Assembly (NCBI RefSeq): GCF_003600685.1 | Contig: NZ_CP032084.1 | Coordinates: 5,146,001 to 5,210,000 of the forward strand | Source of the DNA: Achromobacter sp. B7 | GTDB taxonomy: Bacteria > Pseudomonadota > Gammaproteobacteria > Burkholderiales > Burkholderiaceae_B | Length of the DNA: 64,000 nt | Reading direction: 5' to 3' | Shown: positions 45,964 to 54,914 of the stretch, one piece after another | Position numbering within the stretch: the first letter of the stretch is position 1 | How the letters are laid out: each line of letters opens with the position of its first letter | The notes under the pieces: model-generated | The model's input: only the letters and a program-made list of their open reading frames with translations | Databases searched by the model: none | What the model was told of the DNA's origin: nothing | Program-made: the position numbers and the translations under genes

Positions 45964-46965
45964 ATGAATACCCCCCTGCCCGCCCTGCGGCGGCTGGCCG
46001 TGGCCGCGATGCTGGCCGCCTCGACCCTTGGCGCTGCATCGTTCGCGGCATCCTCCGACACCGCCTCCGCCTACCCCGAGCGGCCCTTGCGCATCATCGT
46101 GCCCTTCGCCGCCGGCGGCGCCACCGATGTGATTGCGCGCACCGTGGCGCAGTCCATGTCCACCCGCCTGGGCCAGCCGGTGGTGGTAGAAAACAAAGCG
46201 GGCGCCAACGGCAACATTGGCGCCGTCATGGCCGCGCGCGCCGAGCCGGACGGCTATACGCTGCTGATGGCCACGTCCAGCCATGCCATCAATTCCACGC
46301 TGTATCACAAGCTGGACTACAGCTTGACGGGCGACTTCGCCGGCCTGTCGAACCTGGCATCGGTGCCCTTGCTGCTGGTGGTGAACCCGTCGGTGCCGGC
46401 CAAGACGCCGGAAGAACTGGCCGCCTACACCAAGGCGAGCGGCAACCGCGTGAACTACGCCTCGGGCGGCACGGGCACGGCGTCGCACCTGGCGGGCGCC
46501 CAGTTCAATTCACTGGCCGGCGCGCAGATGACGCATGTGCCCTACAAGGGCGGCTCGCAGGCGCTGAATGACCTGATGGGCGGCCAGGTCCAGATCATGT
46601 TCGCGAATTTGCCCGAAGTGCTGTCGCAGGTGCAGGCCGGCCGCTTGCGGCCCATCGCCGTCACCGGCAAGCAGCGCCATGCGGCGTTGCCGGACGTGCC
46701 GGCGTTTTCTGAAACGTCCTACCCCGCCATGAACGCCCGGTCCTGGTTCGGCCTGTTCGTGCCGGCAGCCACGCCCGCGCCCGTGGTGGAAAAGTTGTCG
46801 CAGGCCATCACCCAGGGCGTGGCCGACCCCGCCGTGCAGGACAAGCTGAAAGGGCTGGGCGCCGACCCGGTCGGCGACGGCCATGCCGCGTTCCAGCAGT
46901 ACGTGAACCAGGAAGTCGATCGCTGGAGCGTGCTGGTGAAACAGTCCGGCGCCACGGCGGACTGA
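45964..46965 (+). CDS. Bug-type tripartite tricarboxylate transporter substrate-binding protein
   Basis: A 333-residue periplasmic protein with a signal peptide (about 30 residues, ending near SFAAS). It has the Bug pattern YPERPLRIIVPFAAGGATDVIART, VVENKAGANGNIGAVMAA and MTHVPYKGGSQALNDLMGGQVQIMF. GGAGAG spacing upstream of the ATG is suitable. It follows the ThDP enzyme by 84 bp on the same strand and may bind that pathway's substrate. Confidence 0.93.
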   Translation: MNTPLPALRRLAVAAMLAASTLGAASFAASSDTASAYPERPLRIIVPFAAGGATDVIARTVAQSMSTRLGQPVVVENKAGANGNIGAVMAARAEPDGYTLLMATSSHAINSTLYHKLDYSLTGDFAGLSNLASVPLLLVVNPSVPAKTPEELAAYTKASGNRVNYASGGTGTASHLAGAQFNSLAGAQMTHVPYKGGSQALNDLMGGQVQIMFANLPEVLSQVQAGRLRPIAVTGKQRHAALPDVPAFSETSYPAMNARSWFGLFVPAATPAPVVEKLSQAITQGVADPAVQDKLKGLGADPVGDGHAAFQQYVNQEVDRWSVLVKQSGATAD

Positions 46966-46984
46966 CGATCGATCAGGTCCTGCA

Positions 46985-47082
46985 ATGCGCGTTGCAGCCC
47001 GCTTTGCAACCCGCGTTGCCCCCCCATTGCAGCCCGCGTTGCCCCCTTCGCAATCCCCTTCGCAATCCCCATCGCAACCCCT
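46985..47082. repeat. Degenerate short repeats between the Bug and NIPSNAP genes
   Basis: A C-rich tract built from repeated ttgcagcccgc/ttgcaacccgcgttgcccc and tcgcaatcccc units. No gene or clear hairpin was recognised in it. It resembles the other short tandem tracts near gene ends in this window. Confidence 0.6.
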
Positions 47083-47095
47083 CAAAGGAAACACC

Positions 47096-47413
47096 ATGCT
47101 TTACGACGTACGGACCTACACCTGCCGCGCCGGCACCATCAAGAAGCACCTGGCGCTTTATGCAGAGCACGGCTATGCGGTGCAAAGCCGCCACCTGGGC
47201 AAGCCGCTGGCCTACATGCAGACCGAGACGGGCGACGTCAACAGCTACATGCACATCTGGGTCTATGACAGCGCCGCCGACCGCGAAGCCAAGCGCCTGG
47301 CGCTGCAAAAAGACCCCGCCTGGGCCGGCTACCTGACCAAGAGCGCCGAGGCCGGCTATCTGATCCGCCAGGAAAACCGGCTGATGACGCCCACGGCGTT
47401 CTTCCAGCCTTGA
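47096..47413 (+). CDS. NIPSNAP family protein
   Basis: A 105-residue NIPSNAP-domain (dimeric alpha/beta barrel) protein: it opens YDVRTYTCRAGTIKKHLALYAEHG and ends ENRLMTPTAFFQP. Such small proteins often sit in catabolic operons next to Bug, dehydrogenase or ThDP genes; their function is not known. AAAGGA stands 7 nt before the ATG at 47096. The frame is open 37 codons further upstream through the repeat tract, which is not part of the family. Confidence 0.85.
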   Translation: MLYDVRTYTCRAGTIKKHLALYAEHGYAVQSRHLGKPLAYMQTETGDVNSYMHIWVYDSAADREAKRLALQKDPAWAGYLTKSAEAGYLIRQENRLMTPTAFFQP

Positions 47414-47585
47414 TGGCCCAAGGCCCAGGCCAAGGGCCAAGGGCCGAGGACCGTCCTAGGCGGCGCAACACCCGGTTGAGCCGCAACGGGCGGGAAGAAA
47501 AAATTCGGACATAATTATTGCCCTGGCACCCCGGCAGTCGCCTTGCGCCCGCCGCCCGCCCTGGCCTATCCGTGCCCGATTTTCC

Positions 47586-48482
47586 ATGAACCTTGCCCGC
47601 ATCGACCTCGTCACCCTTGCCTTGTTTGTTGCCGTTGCGCGCCAGGGCAGCATCTCGGCCGGCGCGCGCCAGTCCCATCTGGCGGTTGGGGCGGCCAGCA
47701 AACGCATTTCCGACCTGGAGGCCGCCCTGGGCACCGCGCTGCTGTACCGCAACGCCGCCGGGGTAGAGCTGACCGACGCGGGCCAGGCCTGCCTGGTCCA
47801 CGCGCTTCGTGTGTTGCAGGAAGTCGAGCAGATGACGGGCGCGCTGTCGGACTTTGCCCAAGGCGTGCGCGGGCAGGTTCGGATTGCCGCCAATACCTCG
47901 TCGCTGACGCAGTTTCTGCCCGAAGACCTGGCCGCCTTCATGGACGGACACCCGGCGGTGCGCATCGACCTGGAAGAGCAGAACAGCAGCGACATCGTCA
48001 CCGCCGTGCTGGAGAACCGCGCCGATATCGGCGTATTCGCCGACCGGACGGCGGCCGAGGGGCTGTCGACCTTTCCGTATCGGCTGGATGAACTGGTGCT
48101 GATCGTGCCGCAGCGCCATCCGCTGGCCGCCGAGGTGCAGGTGGCGTTTGCCGACACCTTGGCCTACGACTACGTGGGCCTGCCGCCCGCCACGTCGCTG
48201 GCCACCCGCTTGTCCGAAGAAAGCGGTCGCCTGGGCCGGGCAATGCGGCTGCGCATCCAGGTGCGCAGCTTTGACGCGATCTGCCGCATGGTCACGGCCA
48301 CGGGCGGCGTGGGCATCCTGCCGCGCATCGCCGCCGAGCCGCATGCGCGCTCGATGCCGCTCAAGCTGATCCCCCTGACCGACGAATGGGCGCGCCGCTG
48401 GCTGCTGCTGGGCGTGCGCGATGCCGACACGCTGACCGTGGGCGCCCGCCTGTTGCTGGCGCATCTGCGCGGCGACCACTAA
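47586..48482 (+). CDS. LysR family transcriptional regulator
   Basis: A 298-residue LysR protein. The winged HTH spans 5-65 (LVTLALFVAVARQGSISAGARQ, ALLYRNAAGVELTDAG) and the effector domain about 90-290. Encoded in the same direction as, and directly before, the CoA-transferase/lyase/Bug gene set, it probably regulates that set. An opposite arrangement with autoregulation cannot be seen here. Confidence 0.92.
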   Translation: MNLARIDLVTLALFVAVARQGSISAGARQSHLAVGAASKRISDLEAALGTALLYRNAAGVELTDAGQACLVHALRVLQEVEQMTGALSDFAQGVRGQVRIAANTSSLTQFLPEDLAAFMDGHPAVRIDLEEQNSSDIVTAVLENRADIGVFADRTAAEGLSTFPYRLDELVLIVPQRHPLAAEVQVAFADTLAYDYVGLPPATSLATRLSEESGRLGRAMRLRIQVRSFDAICRMVTATGGVGILPRIAAEPHARSMPLKLIPLTDEWARRWLLLGVRDADTLTVGARLLLAHLRGDH

Positions 48483-48638
48483 GGCGGCGACAAAGAAGGC
48501 GGTTGCCGCTGCGGGTTTGCCCGGGGTTTCTCGTTCCAGGAATACCCCTTTCCCCGATTGTCCATTCCGCTTCCCGCCGCTTCGCGGGCACACTGCCGCC
48601 TGTCAATCATCAATATCAAGCGTTGCCAAGGAGGCGAA

Positions 48639-49832
48639 ATGGCTGGGCAGATTCTTGCTGGCATCCGCGTGCTGGAGCTGGGCCAACTGATAGCGGGGCC
48701 GTTCGCCGCCAAGACCCTGGCGGATTTTGGCGCGCAGGTCATCAAGATCGAACCCCCCGGGCAGGGCGACCCGCTGCGCAAATGGCGCTTGCTGCACGAA
48801 GGCACGTCGGTGTGGTGGGAAGCGCAGTCGCGCAACAAGCAGTCGGTATGTGTGGACCTGCGCCAGCAGGAAGGCCAGGACATCGTGCGTCTGTTGGCGC
48901 AACAGGCCGACGTGCTGATCGAGAACTTTCGCCCCGGCACCCTGGAAAAATGGGGCTTGTCCTGGGAAGCCCTGCATGCGCTGAATCCGCGCCTGATCAT
49001 GCTGCGCATCTCGGGCTACGGCCAGACCGGCCCCAAGGCGCGCGAACCGGGCTTTGCCGCCATCGGCGAAGCCATGGCCGGGTTGCGCTACCTGAACGGC
49101 GAGCCGGGTCGCGCGCCGGTGCGCGCGGGCCTGTCGCTGGGCGACACCATCGCGGGCCTGCATGGCGCGCTGGGCGTGATGATGGCGCTGTACCAGCGCG
49201 ATGCGCGTGGCGGCGTCGGCCAAGTGATCGATGCGGCGCTGTACGAAAGCCTGTTCAACCTTAGCGAAAGCCTGCTGCCCGAATATTCCGTGTTCGGCGC
49301 CGTACGAGAGCCCGCTGGCGCCGCGCTGCCGGGCATTGCACCGTCCAACGCCTATCCCTGCCAGGACGGCTACGTGCTGATCGCCGGCAATGGCGACGCC
49401 ATCTACACCCGGCTGATGGCGCGCATCGGCCGCGACGACCTTGGCCAGGACCCGGCCTTGGCGCACAACGACGGCCGCGCCCGCCGCGTTGCCGAGATCG
49501 ACGCCGCCATCGGCGCATGGACGCAGGCCCGGCTGATCGACGACGTGTTGGCCGCCATGCGCGAAGCCGACGTGCCGGCCGGTCGCATCTATTCCGTGGC
49601 GGACATTGCCGCCGACCCGCACTACCGCGCCCGCAATGCCATCACCACCGTGCAATCGGCCGCCGGCGTGCAAGTGGAAATGCCGGCCGTCTTTCCGTAT
49701 CTGTCCACCAACCCCGGCGCGGTGCGCGAACGCGCGCCCACGCTGGGCGAGCACACCGATGCCGTGCTGGCGCAGGCGGGCTTGTCGAACGAACAACGCG
49801 ACGCGCTGCGCGCTAAGGGAGTGATTGCATGA
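48639..49832 (+). CDS. CaiB/BaiF family (class III) CoA-transferase
   Basis: A 397-residue class III CoA-transferase. Start region ILAGIRVLELGQLIAGPFAAKTLADFGAQVIKIEPPGQGDPLRKW, then VDLRQQEGQDIV. The middle segment is AAIGEAMAGLRYLNGEPGRAP, with the expected catalytic Asp about 20 residues later at LSLGDTIAGLHGALGVMMAL. A perfect AAGGAGG precedes the ATG at 48639. Its stop overlaps the HMG-CoA-lyase-like gene by 4 bp (ATGA), so CoA activation and C-C cleavage are coupled: an acid is charged with CoA, then split. Confidence 0.92.
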   Translation: MAGQILAGIRVLELGQLIAGPFAAKTLADFGAQVIKIEPPGQGDPLRKWRLLHEGTSVWWEAQSRNKQSVCVDLRQQEGQDIVRLLAQQADVLIENFRPGTLEKWGLSWEALHALNPRLIMLRISGYGQTGPKAREPGFAAIGEAMAGLRYLNGEPGRAPVRAGLSLGDTIAGLHGALGVMMALYQRDARGGVGQVIDAALYESLFNLSESLLPEYSVFGAVREPAGAALPGIAPSNAYPCQDGYVLIAGNGDAIYTRLMARIGRDDLGQDPALAHNDGRARRVAEIDAAIGAWTQARLIDDVLAAMREADVPAGRIYSVADIAADPHYRARNAITTVQSAAGVQVEMPAVFPYLSTNPGAVRERAPTLGEHTDAVLAQAGLSNEQRDALRAKGVIA

Positions 49833-50776
49833 ACGCCGGCCCCGCCAAGATCGAGATCAACGAAGTCGGCCCGCGCGACGGCCTGCAAATTGAAAAGAAC
49901 CTGGTCGCCACCGATGACAAGGTCGCCTTTGTGGACGCCCTGTCCGACTGCGGCTTTGCGCGCATCGAAGTCACCAGCTTTACCTCGCCCAAGGCCATCC
50001 CCGCGCTGGCCGACGCCACGGAGGTGATGCGCCGCATCCGCCGCCGCCCCGGCGTGATCTATACCGCGCTGGTGCCCAACATCCGCGGGCTGGAACGCGC
50101 GTTGGAAGCGGGCACCGATGAGATGAACCTGGTCATGTCGTGCAGCGAGACGCACAACCGCGCCAACCTGCGCATGACGCGCGATCAGTCGCTTGCGGAA
50201 CTGTCGCAGGTGCTGGCCGCCGCCGCCCGCAGCGGCACGCCGTGCAACGTGTCGCTGTCCACCGCCTTCGGTTGCCCGTTTGACGGTGACGTGGCCGTGG
50301 ACCAGGTGCTGGACCTGGCCGCACGGCTGGCGGACGCGGGCGCCACCGGCATCACGCTGTGCGACACCACCGGCATGGCGTATCCGACGCAAGTGGCCGC
50401 CTTGTGCGAACAGGCGTCCGCGCGCCTGCCGGGTGTGGCGCTGACCGTGCACCTGCACAATACGCGCGGCATGGCGCTGGCCAACGCGATGGCCGCCTGG
50501 CAAACCGGCATCACCCGCTTTGACGCGGCGGCCGGCGGCCTGGGCGGGTGCCCGTACGCGCCCGGCGCCAGCGGCAACGTCAACACCGAAGAACTGGTGC
50601 ACATGTTCGCCTGCATGGGCGTGGACACCGGCGTGCCGCTGGAGCCTTTGCTGGCCATCGTGCGCGGCTTGCCCGCGCTGGTGCAGCGCGACCTTAGCAA
50701 CGCCTTGCTGCAAGCAGGGCCACGTTTGGCAACGCATGCCGCGCCCGCCTGGCTGGCTGAGAGATTTCCGCAGTAG
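49829..50776 (+). CDS. Hydroxymethylglutaryl-CoA lyase family protein
   Basis: A 315-residue TIM-barrel lyase. NEVGPRDGLQIEKN has the catalytic Arg/Asp, TLCDTTGMAYP and LHLHNTRGMALAN carry metal-site histidines, and AAGGLGGCPYAPGASGN is the HMG-CoA lyase signature with its active Cys. It cleaves a 3-hydroxy-acyl-CoA into acetyl-CoA and an oxo acid; HMG-CoA or a citramalyl-like CoA are both possible. It is coupled by a 4-bp overlap to the CoA-transferase. Confidence 0.92.
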   Translation: MNAGPAKIEINEVGPRDGLQIEKNLVATDDKVAFVDALSDCGFARIEVTSFTSPKAIPALADATEVMRRIRRRPGVIYTALVPNIRGLERALEAGTDEMNLVMSCSETHNRANLRMTRDQSLAELSQVLAAAARSGTPCNVSLSTAFGCPFDGDVAVDQVLDLAARLADAGATGITLCDTTGMAYPTQVAALCEQASARLPGVALTVHLHNTRGMALANAMAAWQTGITRFDAAAGGLGGCPYAPGASGNVNTEELVHMFACMGVDTGVPLEPLLAIVRGLPALVQRDLSNALLQAGPRLATHAAPAWLAERFPQ

Positions 50777-50874
50777 CAGTGATGCAGTGAAGTACGACGC
50801 AGCGCGGCCCAAAACGCGCAACCGTTTCATCCGTTTGTTTTGCCCACACCTATAAAAAAGCAAGGAGACATCCC

Positions 50875-51861
50875 ATGACATTGCCCAGCCTGCCCACCCT
50901 TCTGCGCGCCGGTATCGCCGCCGCGCTAGCCCTCGGCGCCAGCGCAGCCAGCGCGCAAGCGGACTTTCCCAATCGCCCCATCACGCTGATCGTATCGGCC
51001 GCGCCCGGCGGCACCACCGACATTGCCGCCCGCCTGATCGCCCAGCCCCTGGGCACGGCGCTGGGCCAAAGCGTCGTCGTCGAGAACAAGCCGGGCGCCT
51101 CCGGCGGCATCGCCGCGCAGGCAGTCGCCCGCGCCAAGCCCGACGGCTATACGCTGCTGCTGCAATACTCGGGCTTTCAGGTCATCACGCCCCACGTGAC
51201 GCCTGCCGCCGGCTGGGACCCCATCAAGGACTTCGCCCCCGTCGCCAACGTGCTGTCGGCGCCGCAAGTCGTGGTGGTGCGCCCGGACCTGCCCATCAAC
51301 TCGCTCAAGGAACTGGTGGCCTACGCCAAGGCCAACCCGGGCAAGCTGAACTACGCGTCATCCGGCAACGGCTCGCTGCAACAAGTGGCCACCGAACTCT
51401 TGAACCAGATGGCCGGCACGCAGATCACGCACATCCCGTACAAGGGCACCGGCCCCGCGCTGAACGACCTGCTGGGCGGCGCCGTGGACATGACCATCAC
51501 CACGCCCCCGCCGCTGCTGGGCCAGATCGCCGCCGGCAAGCTGCGCGCGCTGGCCGTCACCGGCAACACCCGCCTGCCGTCCCTGCCCAACGTGCCCACC
51601 GCCGCCGAAGCCGGCTACCCGGACTTGATCGTGTCATCGTGGTTCGCCATGTACGCGCCCAAGGACACGCCCGCGCCGGTCGTCGACAAGATCGCCGGTG
51701 AAATCCAGAAGATCATGAAGACCGACGCCTTCCGCCAGAAGGCCGCCGAACAAGGCGCCGAAGCCATCTTCATGGGGCCGAAGGAACTGGGCGCGTATAC
51801 CCAGTCGGAACTGGACCGCTGGGGCAAGGTCGTCAAGGCCGCGAACATCACGGCGAATTGA
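50875..51861 (+). CDS. Bug-type tripartite tricarboxylate transporter substrate-binding protein
   Basis: A 328-residue periplasmic protein with a signal peptide (to about ASAQA, residue 27). The Bug motif is FPNRPITLIVSAAPGGTTDIAARLIA, followed by VVENKPGASGGIAAQAVA and ITHIPYKGTGPALNDLLGGAVDMTI. AAGGAGA precedes the ATG, and a TATAAAAAA stretch lies just upstream. Third gene after the CoA-transferase/lyase pair and likely binds their substrate. Converges with the histidine kinase gene. Confidence 0.93.
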   Translation: MTLPSLPTLLRAGIAAALALGASAASAQADFPNRPITLIVSAAPGGTTDIAARLIAQPLGTALGQSVVVENKPGASGGIAAQAVARAKPDGYTLLLQYSGFQVITPHVTPAAGWDPIKDFAPVANVLSAPQVVVVRPDLPINSLKELVAYAKANPGKLNYASSGNGSLQQVATELLNQMAGTQITHIPYKGTGPALNDLLGGAVDMTITTPPPLLGQIAAGKLRALAVTGNTRLPSLPNVPTAAEAGYPDLIVSSWFAMYAPKDTPAPVVDKIAGEIQKIMKTDAFRQKAAEQGAEAIFMGPKELGAYTQSELDRWGKVVKAANITAN

Positions 51862-51885
51862 TGGGGGGGGCCTGGTTCCTGGTTC

Positions 51886-53952
51886 CTAGTTCGCCACGAG
51901 ACTCTGGGCGCTTTTTTTCTGCTGCTGACCGTAATGCTGGGACAAGGGCAGCCACAGCTTGAACAGCGTGCCGCCCGGCAGTGGCTGCCAGGCGCACCGC
52001 GCCCCAAGTACCGTCACGCGATTGCGTATATTCGCCACGCCCCGCCGCCCCGGCAATGCCACCTCGGGCGGCGGTGGCATGAACGGTCGGCCGTTGTCCT
52101 GCACGCACACCCACACGCCGATCTCTTCCGCGCCGCCCGCGGCCGCCGTCGCTTCGGCGGTGGTCACGGTGATCTCCGTCGCGTCGCTGTGCTTGACGAT
52201 ATTGGTCAGCACCTCTTGCAGGATACGCAGCACGTGTAGCGCGCTTTGCGCGTCGAGCCACTGCAATGGCGGCAGATCGCTCATCCGCCAACGCAGCGCG
52301 ATCCCGGCCCCGGTCAACCTCGGCCCCAATCGAAAGCGCAAGGCCCCCAACAAGGCCAACAGGTCGGCATCGGTGCTTTCCAGGGAATCGATGGCGATCT
52401 TCAGGTCGTCGATGCATTCCCGCAGAACCTGAGCGATGTCCAGCGGCGTGCGCCCCAGCTCTACCTGGCGCAGCGCGCTCATCAGAGAAGAGCCCACGCC
52501 ATCATGCATTTCGCTCATCAGGCGTTGACGTTCGTTCAATAGCGTCTGCTCGCGCTCGGCCAGGCGCAGGCGCTCGTGCGCCTGGACCAGTTCGCGCTCT
52601 TGTGCGGCCAATTGCTCGGCCAGCACCGCGCGGGCGCGCGCAGCCACGGCCAGCGCACGGGTGTAGCGCGTGAACGCGACATAGACGAACAGGGTGAGCA
52701 AGCCCAGATTCACATACGGCGTCAGGTATATGCCTTCCATGTCCGTCTTGAAGCTCTGCATGCGCAGGTCATGCCACGCCATCAGCAACGACACGGGCCC
52801 CCATGCAGCCAGCAGCACATTGGCGCGGCTGCGTTCATGCCAGGCGTTGGCCGTGGCGGCATAGATCTGCGCCAGCGCCGGCGGCAGAATTGCCAGGCGC
52901 TGCACGGCCAGAATCCCGGGTCGATCCGCCCACCAACAGGGCAGCGTCGCGACGACGACGACGGCCCAGTACACCAGCAGGACGCGGCCCAAGCGCGGGC
53001 GCGGGCGATGCTGCACCATGCCAAGGAAATGAAATCCGCAGACGGGTACGGTCACCATGCCCACCAACGTCATCCACGAGAACCAGGCGAAGCTCATGGA
53101 CAGGCCCGCGTCGTCCACCAGGAACAGCAAGGCTGCCAGCGCCTGCGCCACCGCCATGCAAAAGAAAAGCGCGAACGGCCACGCGCCGCCGGCAGGCGCC
53201 AGGCTGGTATCGCGACGGCGGTTCGTGCGCAGCCAGATGGCGATGCCCAAGGCAAAGAATCCCAGCAGCAGGAAAGAGCCACGCCAATAGGTCGGCAGCG
53301 CCGTCTGCAGAAAAGTGCGCCAGCGCCAGGACGGCAGCAAGTCGGCGGTCGGTCCGATCCACATCGACGACAGCGCGCCACCCGTATTGGGCTGGTTGGC
53401 CACGCGCACGTACACCCATGCATCCTTGCCGGGGTGCAACAGGCCGCCCAGATCCACCCACAAAGGATGATTGAAGTTGTTCCACGCGCGGTCGCCACGT
53501 GATTGCCAGGCCCGCCGCCCGTTCACGTATACCGCCAGCGTGCCGGTTGCCTGCCAGCGCGCGGCGTATAGCCGCAGCCGCGGCGTCGTGAAGTCCGTGG
53601 CAGGAATGTGCACGCGGTACCACTGCACCTGCGCACGGTCCGCCGATCCCGGCGCGGCTACCGGCCACGGCGTTCGCGGCCGGGCATGCGGCAGACTTAC
53701 CGGCTGCCAGTCGGCGTCGGCGGCATTCATGGCACTGTCCCCGGCGTCCAGTTCAGCCATCGAAGGCGGCTGCATCCACGTGGTGCTCGATGACGGCCAC
53801 ATCTGCGCTTCAGTGATATGGAGCACGGGCGATTGGGCTTGCACCAGCCCGCAAACGGCAATCAGAAGAAGGCCAAGCATTAACCTCAGCGCGGCGTCCC
53901 AGCTGCCCATGGCCACCCAGGGCCGCGCCCCCCCGGGCAGTTCAATCCTCAC
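51886..53952 (-). CDS. NarX/DegS-type sensor histidine kinase with a 7TM-DISM-like membrane region
   Basis: A 688-residue membrane kinase. It has a signal or first helix at about 20-38 and a periplasmic beta-rich sensor (about 40-215) with a sugar-binding-like WYRVHIP...LRLYAARWQATGTLAVYVNG pattern. Seven hydrophobic helices lie between about 222 and 430, followed by a coiled coil (435-475). The HisKA_3 phosphoacceptor is His483 in MHDGVGSSL, and the HATPase has N-box QEVLTNIVKHS and RRGVANIRNRV. A GTG at 53952 is given as start, overlapping the response-regulator stop; an ATG at 53910 is possible. Partner of the NarL-type regulator. Confidence 0.88.
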   Translation of the reverse strand: MRIELPGGARPWVAMGSWDAALRLMLGLLLIAVCGLVQAQSPVLHITEAQMWPSSSTTWMQPPSMAELDAGDSAMNAADADWQPVSLPHARPRTPWPVAAPGSADRAQVQWYRVHIPATDFTTPRLRLYAARWQATGTLAVYVNGRRAWQSRGDRAWNNFNHPLWVDLGGLLHPGKDAWVYVRVANQPNTGGALSSMWIGPTADLLPSWRWRTFLQTALPTYWRGSFLLLGFFALGIAIWLRTNRRRDTSLAPAGGAWPFALFFCMAVAQALAALLFLVDDAGLSMSFAWFSWMTLVGMVTVPVCGFHFLGMVQHRPRPRLGRVLLVYWAVVVVATLPCWWADRPGILAVQRLAILPPALAQIYAATANAWHERSRANVLLAAWGPVSLLMAWHDLRMQSFKTDMEGIYLTPYVNLGLLTLFVYVAFTRYTRALAVAARARAVLAEQLAAQERELVQAHERLRLAEREQTLLNERQRLMSEMHDGVGSSLMSALRQVELGRTPLDIAQVLRECIDDLKIAIDSLESTDADLLALLGALRFRLGPRLTGAGIALRWRMSDLPPLQWLDAQSALHVLRILQEVLTNIVKHSDATEITVTTAEATAAAGGAEEIGVWVCVQDNGRPFMPPPPEVALPGRRGVANIRNRVTVLGARCAWQPLPGGTLFKLWLPLSQHYGQQQKKSAQSLVAN

Positions 53953-54826
53953 TCAGCCACCCGTGTCGCGCGCCTTCGCGCACCGCTTCAGCCCGCGAAT
54001 TCACCTGAAGCTTGGTATAGATGCGCCGTACAAAGGTCTGCACGGTGTGCGGCGAAACGCCCAAAGCGCTGGCGACTTCGTCCACCGTATAGCCGCGTGA
54101 GACCAGGCGCAGCGTCTCGGCTTCGCGCGCCGAAGGCGATACAAGCGGCGCGCATGCGGGGGCGGCAACGGCCTCGACGGGCGGCGCCTGCACGGTGTGT
54201 CGCAAAAGGAGTTTCCTGGCCACCATCGGGTTGATCGGGCTGCCTCCGGCATGCAGGCTGCGGATTTCCGCGACCAGCTCCTGGGCGCTCAAGTCCTTCA
54301 GCACATAGCCCATGGCACCCGCTTCGATGGCGCGCAGGACGTGGGTTTCATCCCCAAAAATCGTGCTTACCATCACGGCGCATTCCGGCCATGCCTGCCG
54401 CGCGGCGGCGATCACATCCAGGCCGGAGCCGTCGGGCAAGCCCAGGTCCACCAAAAGCACGTCAAGCGGCTGGCGTGGCAGCAGGGACAACGCTTCGCGC
54501 CGGTTGGCCGCCATCCAGGCCATGCATAATCCCTGCGCGGTCTGGACGGCGTGCGCCAAGGCCTGCTGGCAAACCGCATCGTCTTCGACTGTTGCCACAC
54601 GTATAGGCGGTCCGCTGGCTGCCGATGCGCTGTCCGCGCGCGGCAGCGCTTGGTTCGTGTCGGGAGTTTGCGCCGCCGGTTCAGACTTTTGTTGTATGTC
54701 TTTTTTTCGCATCAGATGATCATCGGACGGCTTCGATTCATATCGAACAGGGCGCACCGGATCGCCAGAGCGAGCCCCGCTGCGAGCACAAGCGGCGAGT
54801 CTGCCTTCATCGGCTTGTTCCGTCAT
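53942..54826 (-). CDS. NarL/FixJ-type (LuxR HTH) response regulator
   Basis: A 294-residue regulator. The receiver begins near residue 74 (PPIRVATVEDD), with phosphoacceptor Asp127 in LLVDLGLPDGSG. The C-terminal LuxR HTH reads LVSPSAREAETLRLVSRGYTVDEVASALGVSPHTVQTFVRRIYTKL. The 73 residues before the receiver are atypical and polar. A start at the ATG 54712 would remove half of them and place the palindrome GATGATCATC directly upstream. Divergent from the autotransporter (88 bp apart from the longer start), which it probably regulates. Confidence 0.87.
   Translation of the reverse strand: MTEQADEGRLAACARSGARSGDPVRPVRYESKPSDDHLMRKKDIQQKSEPAAQTPDTNQALPRADSASAASGPPIRVATVEDDAVCQQALAHAVQTAQGLCMAWMAANRREALSLLPRQPLDVLLVDLGLPDGSGLDVIAAARQAWPECAVMVSTIFGDETHVLRAIEAGAMGYVLKDLSAQELVAEIRSLHAGGSPINPMVARKLLLRHTVQAPPVEAVAAPACAPLVSPSAREAETLRLVSRGYTVDEVASALGVSPHTVQTFVRRIYTKLQVNSRAEAVREGARHGWLSED
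54715..54724. promoter_or_regulatory. 10-bp perfect palindrome near the alternative start of the NarL-type regulator
   Basis: GATGATCATC, 2 bp upstream of the ATG at 54712 on the minus strand. If that ATG is the true start, the palindrome lies in the shared control region with the autotransporter gene. It could otherwise be chance coding sequence. Confidence 0.3.
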
Positions 54827-54914
54827 GTCCTCAGTTTTAGGGACATACAGTGTTGCACAAGTTTTTTATGCTGCGCCAGCCACCTCAACGCTGTCCTGAT
54901 AACCGGAAGAACGC

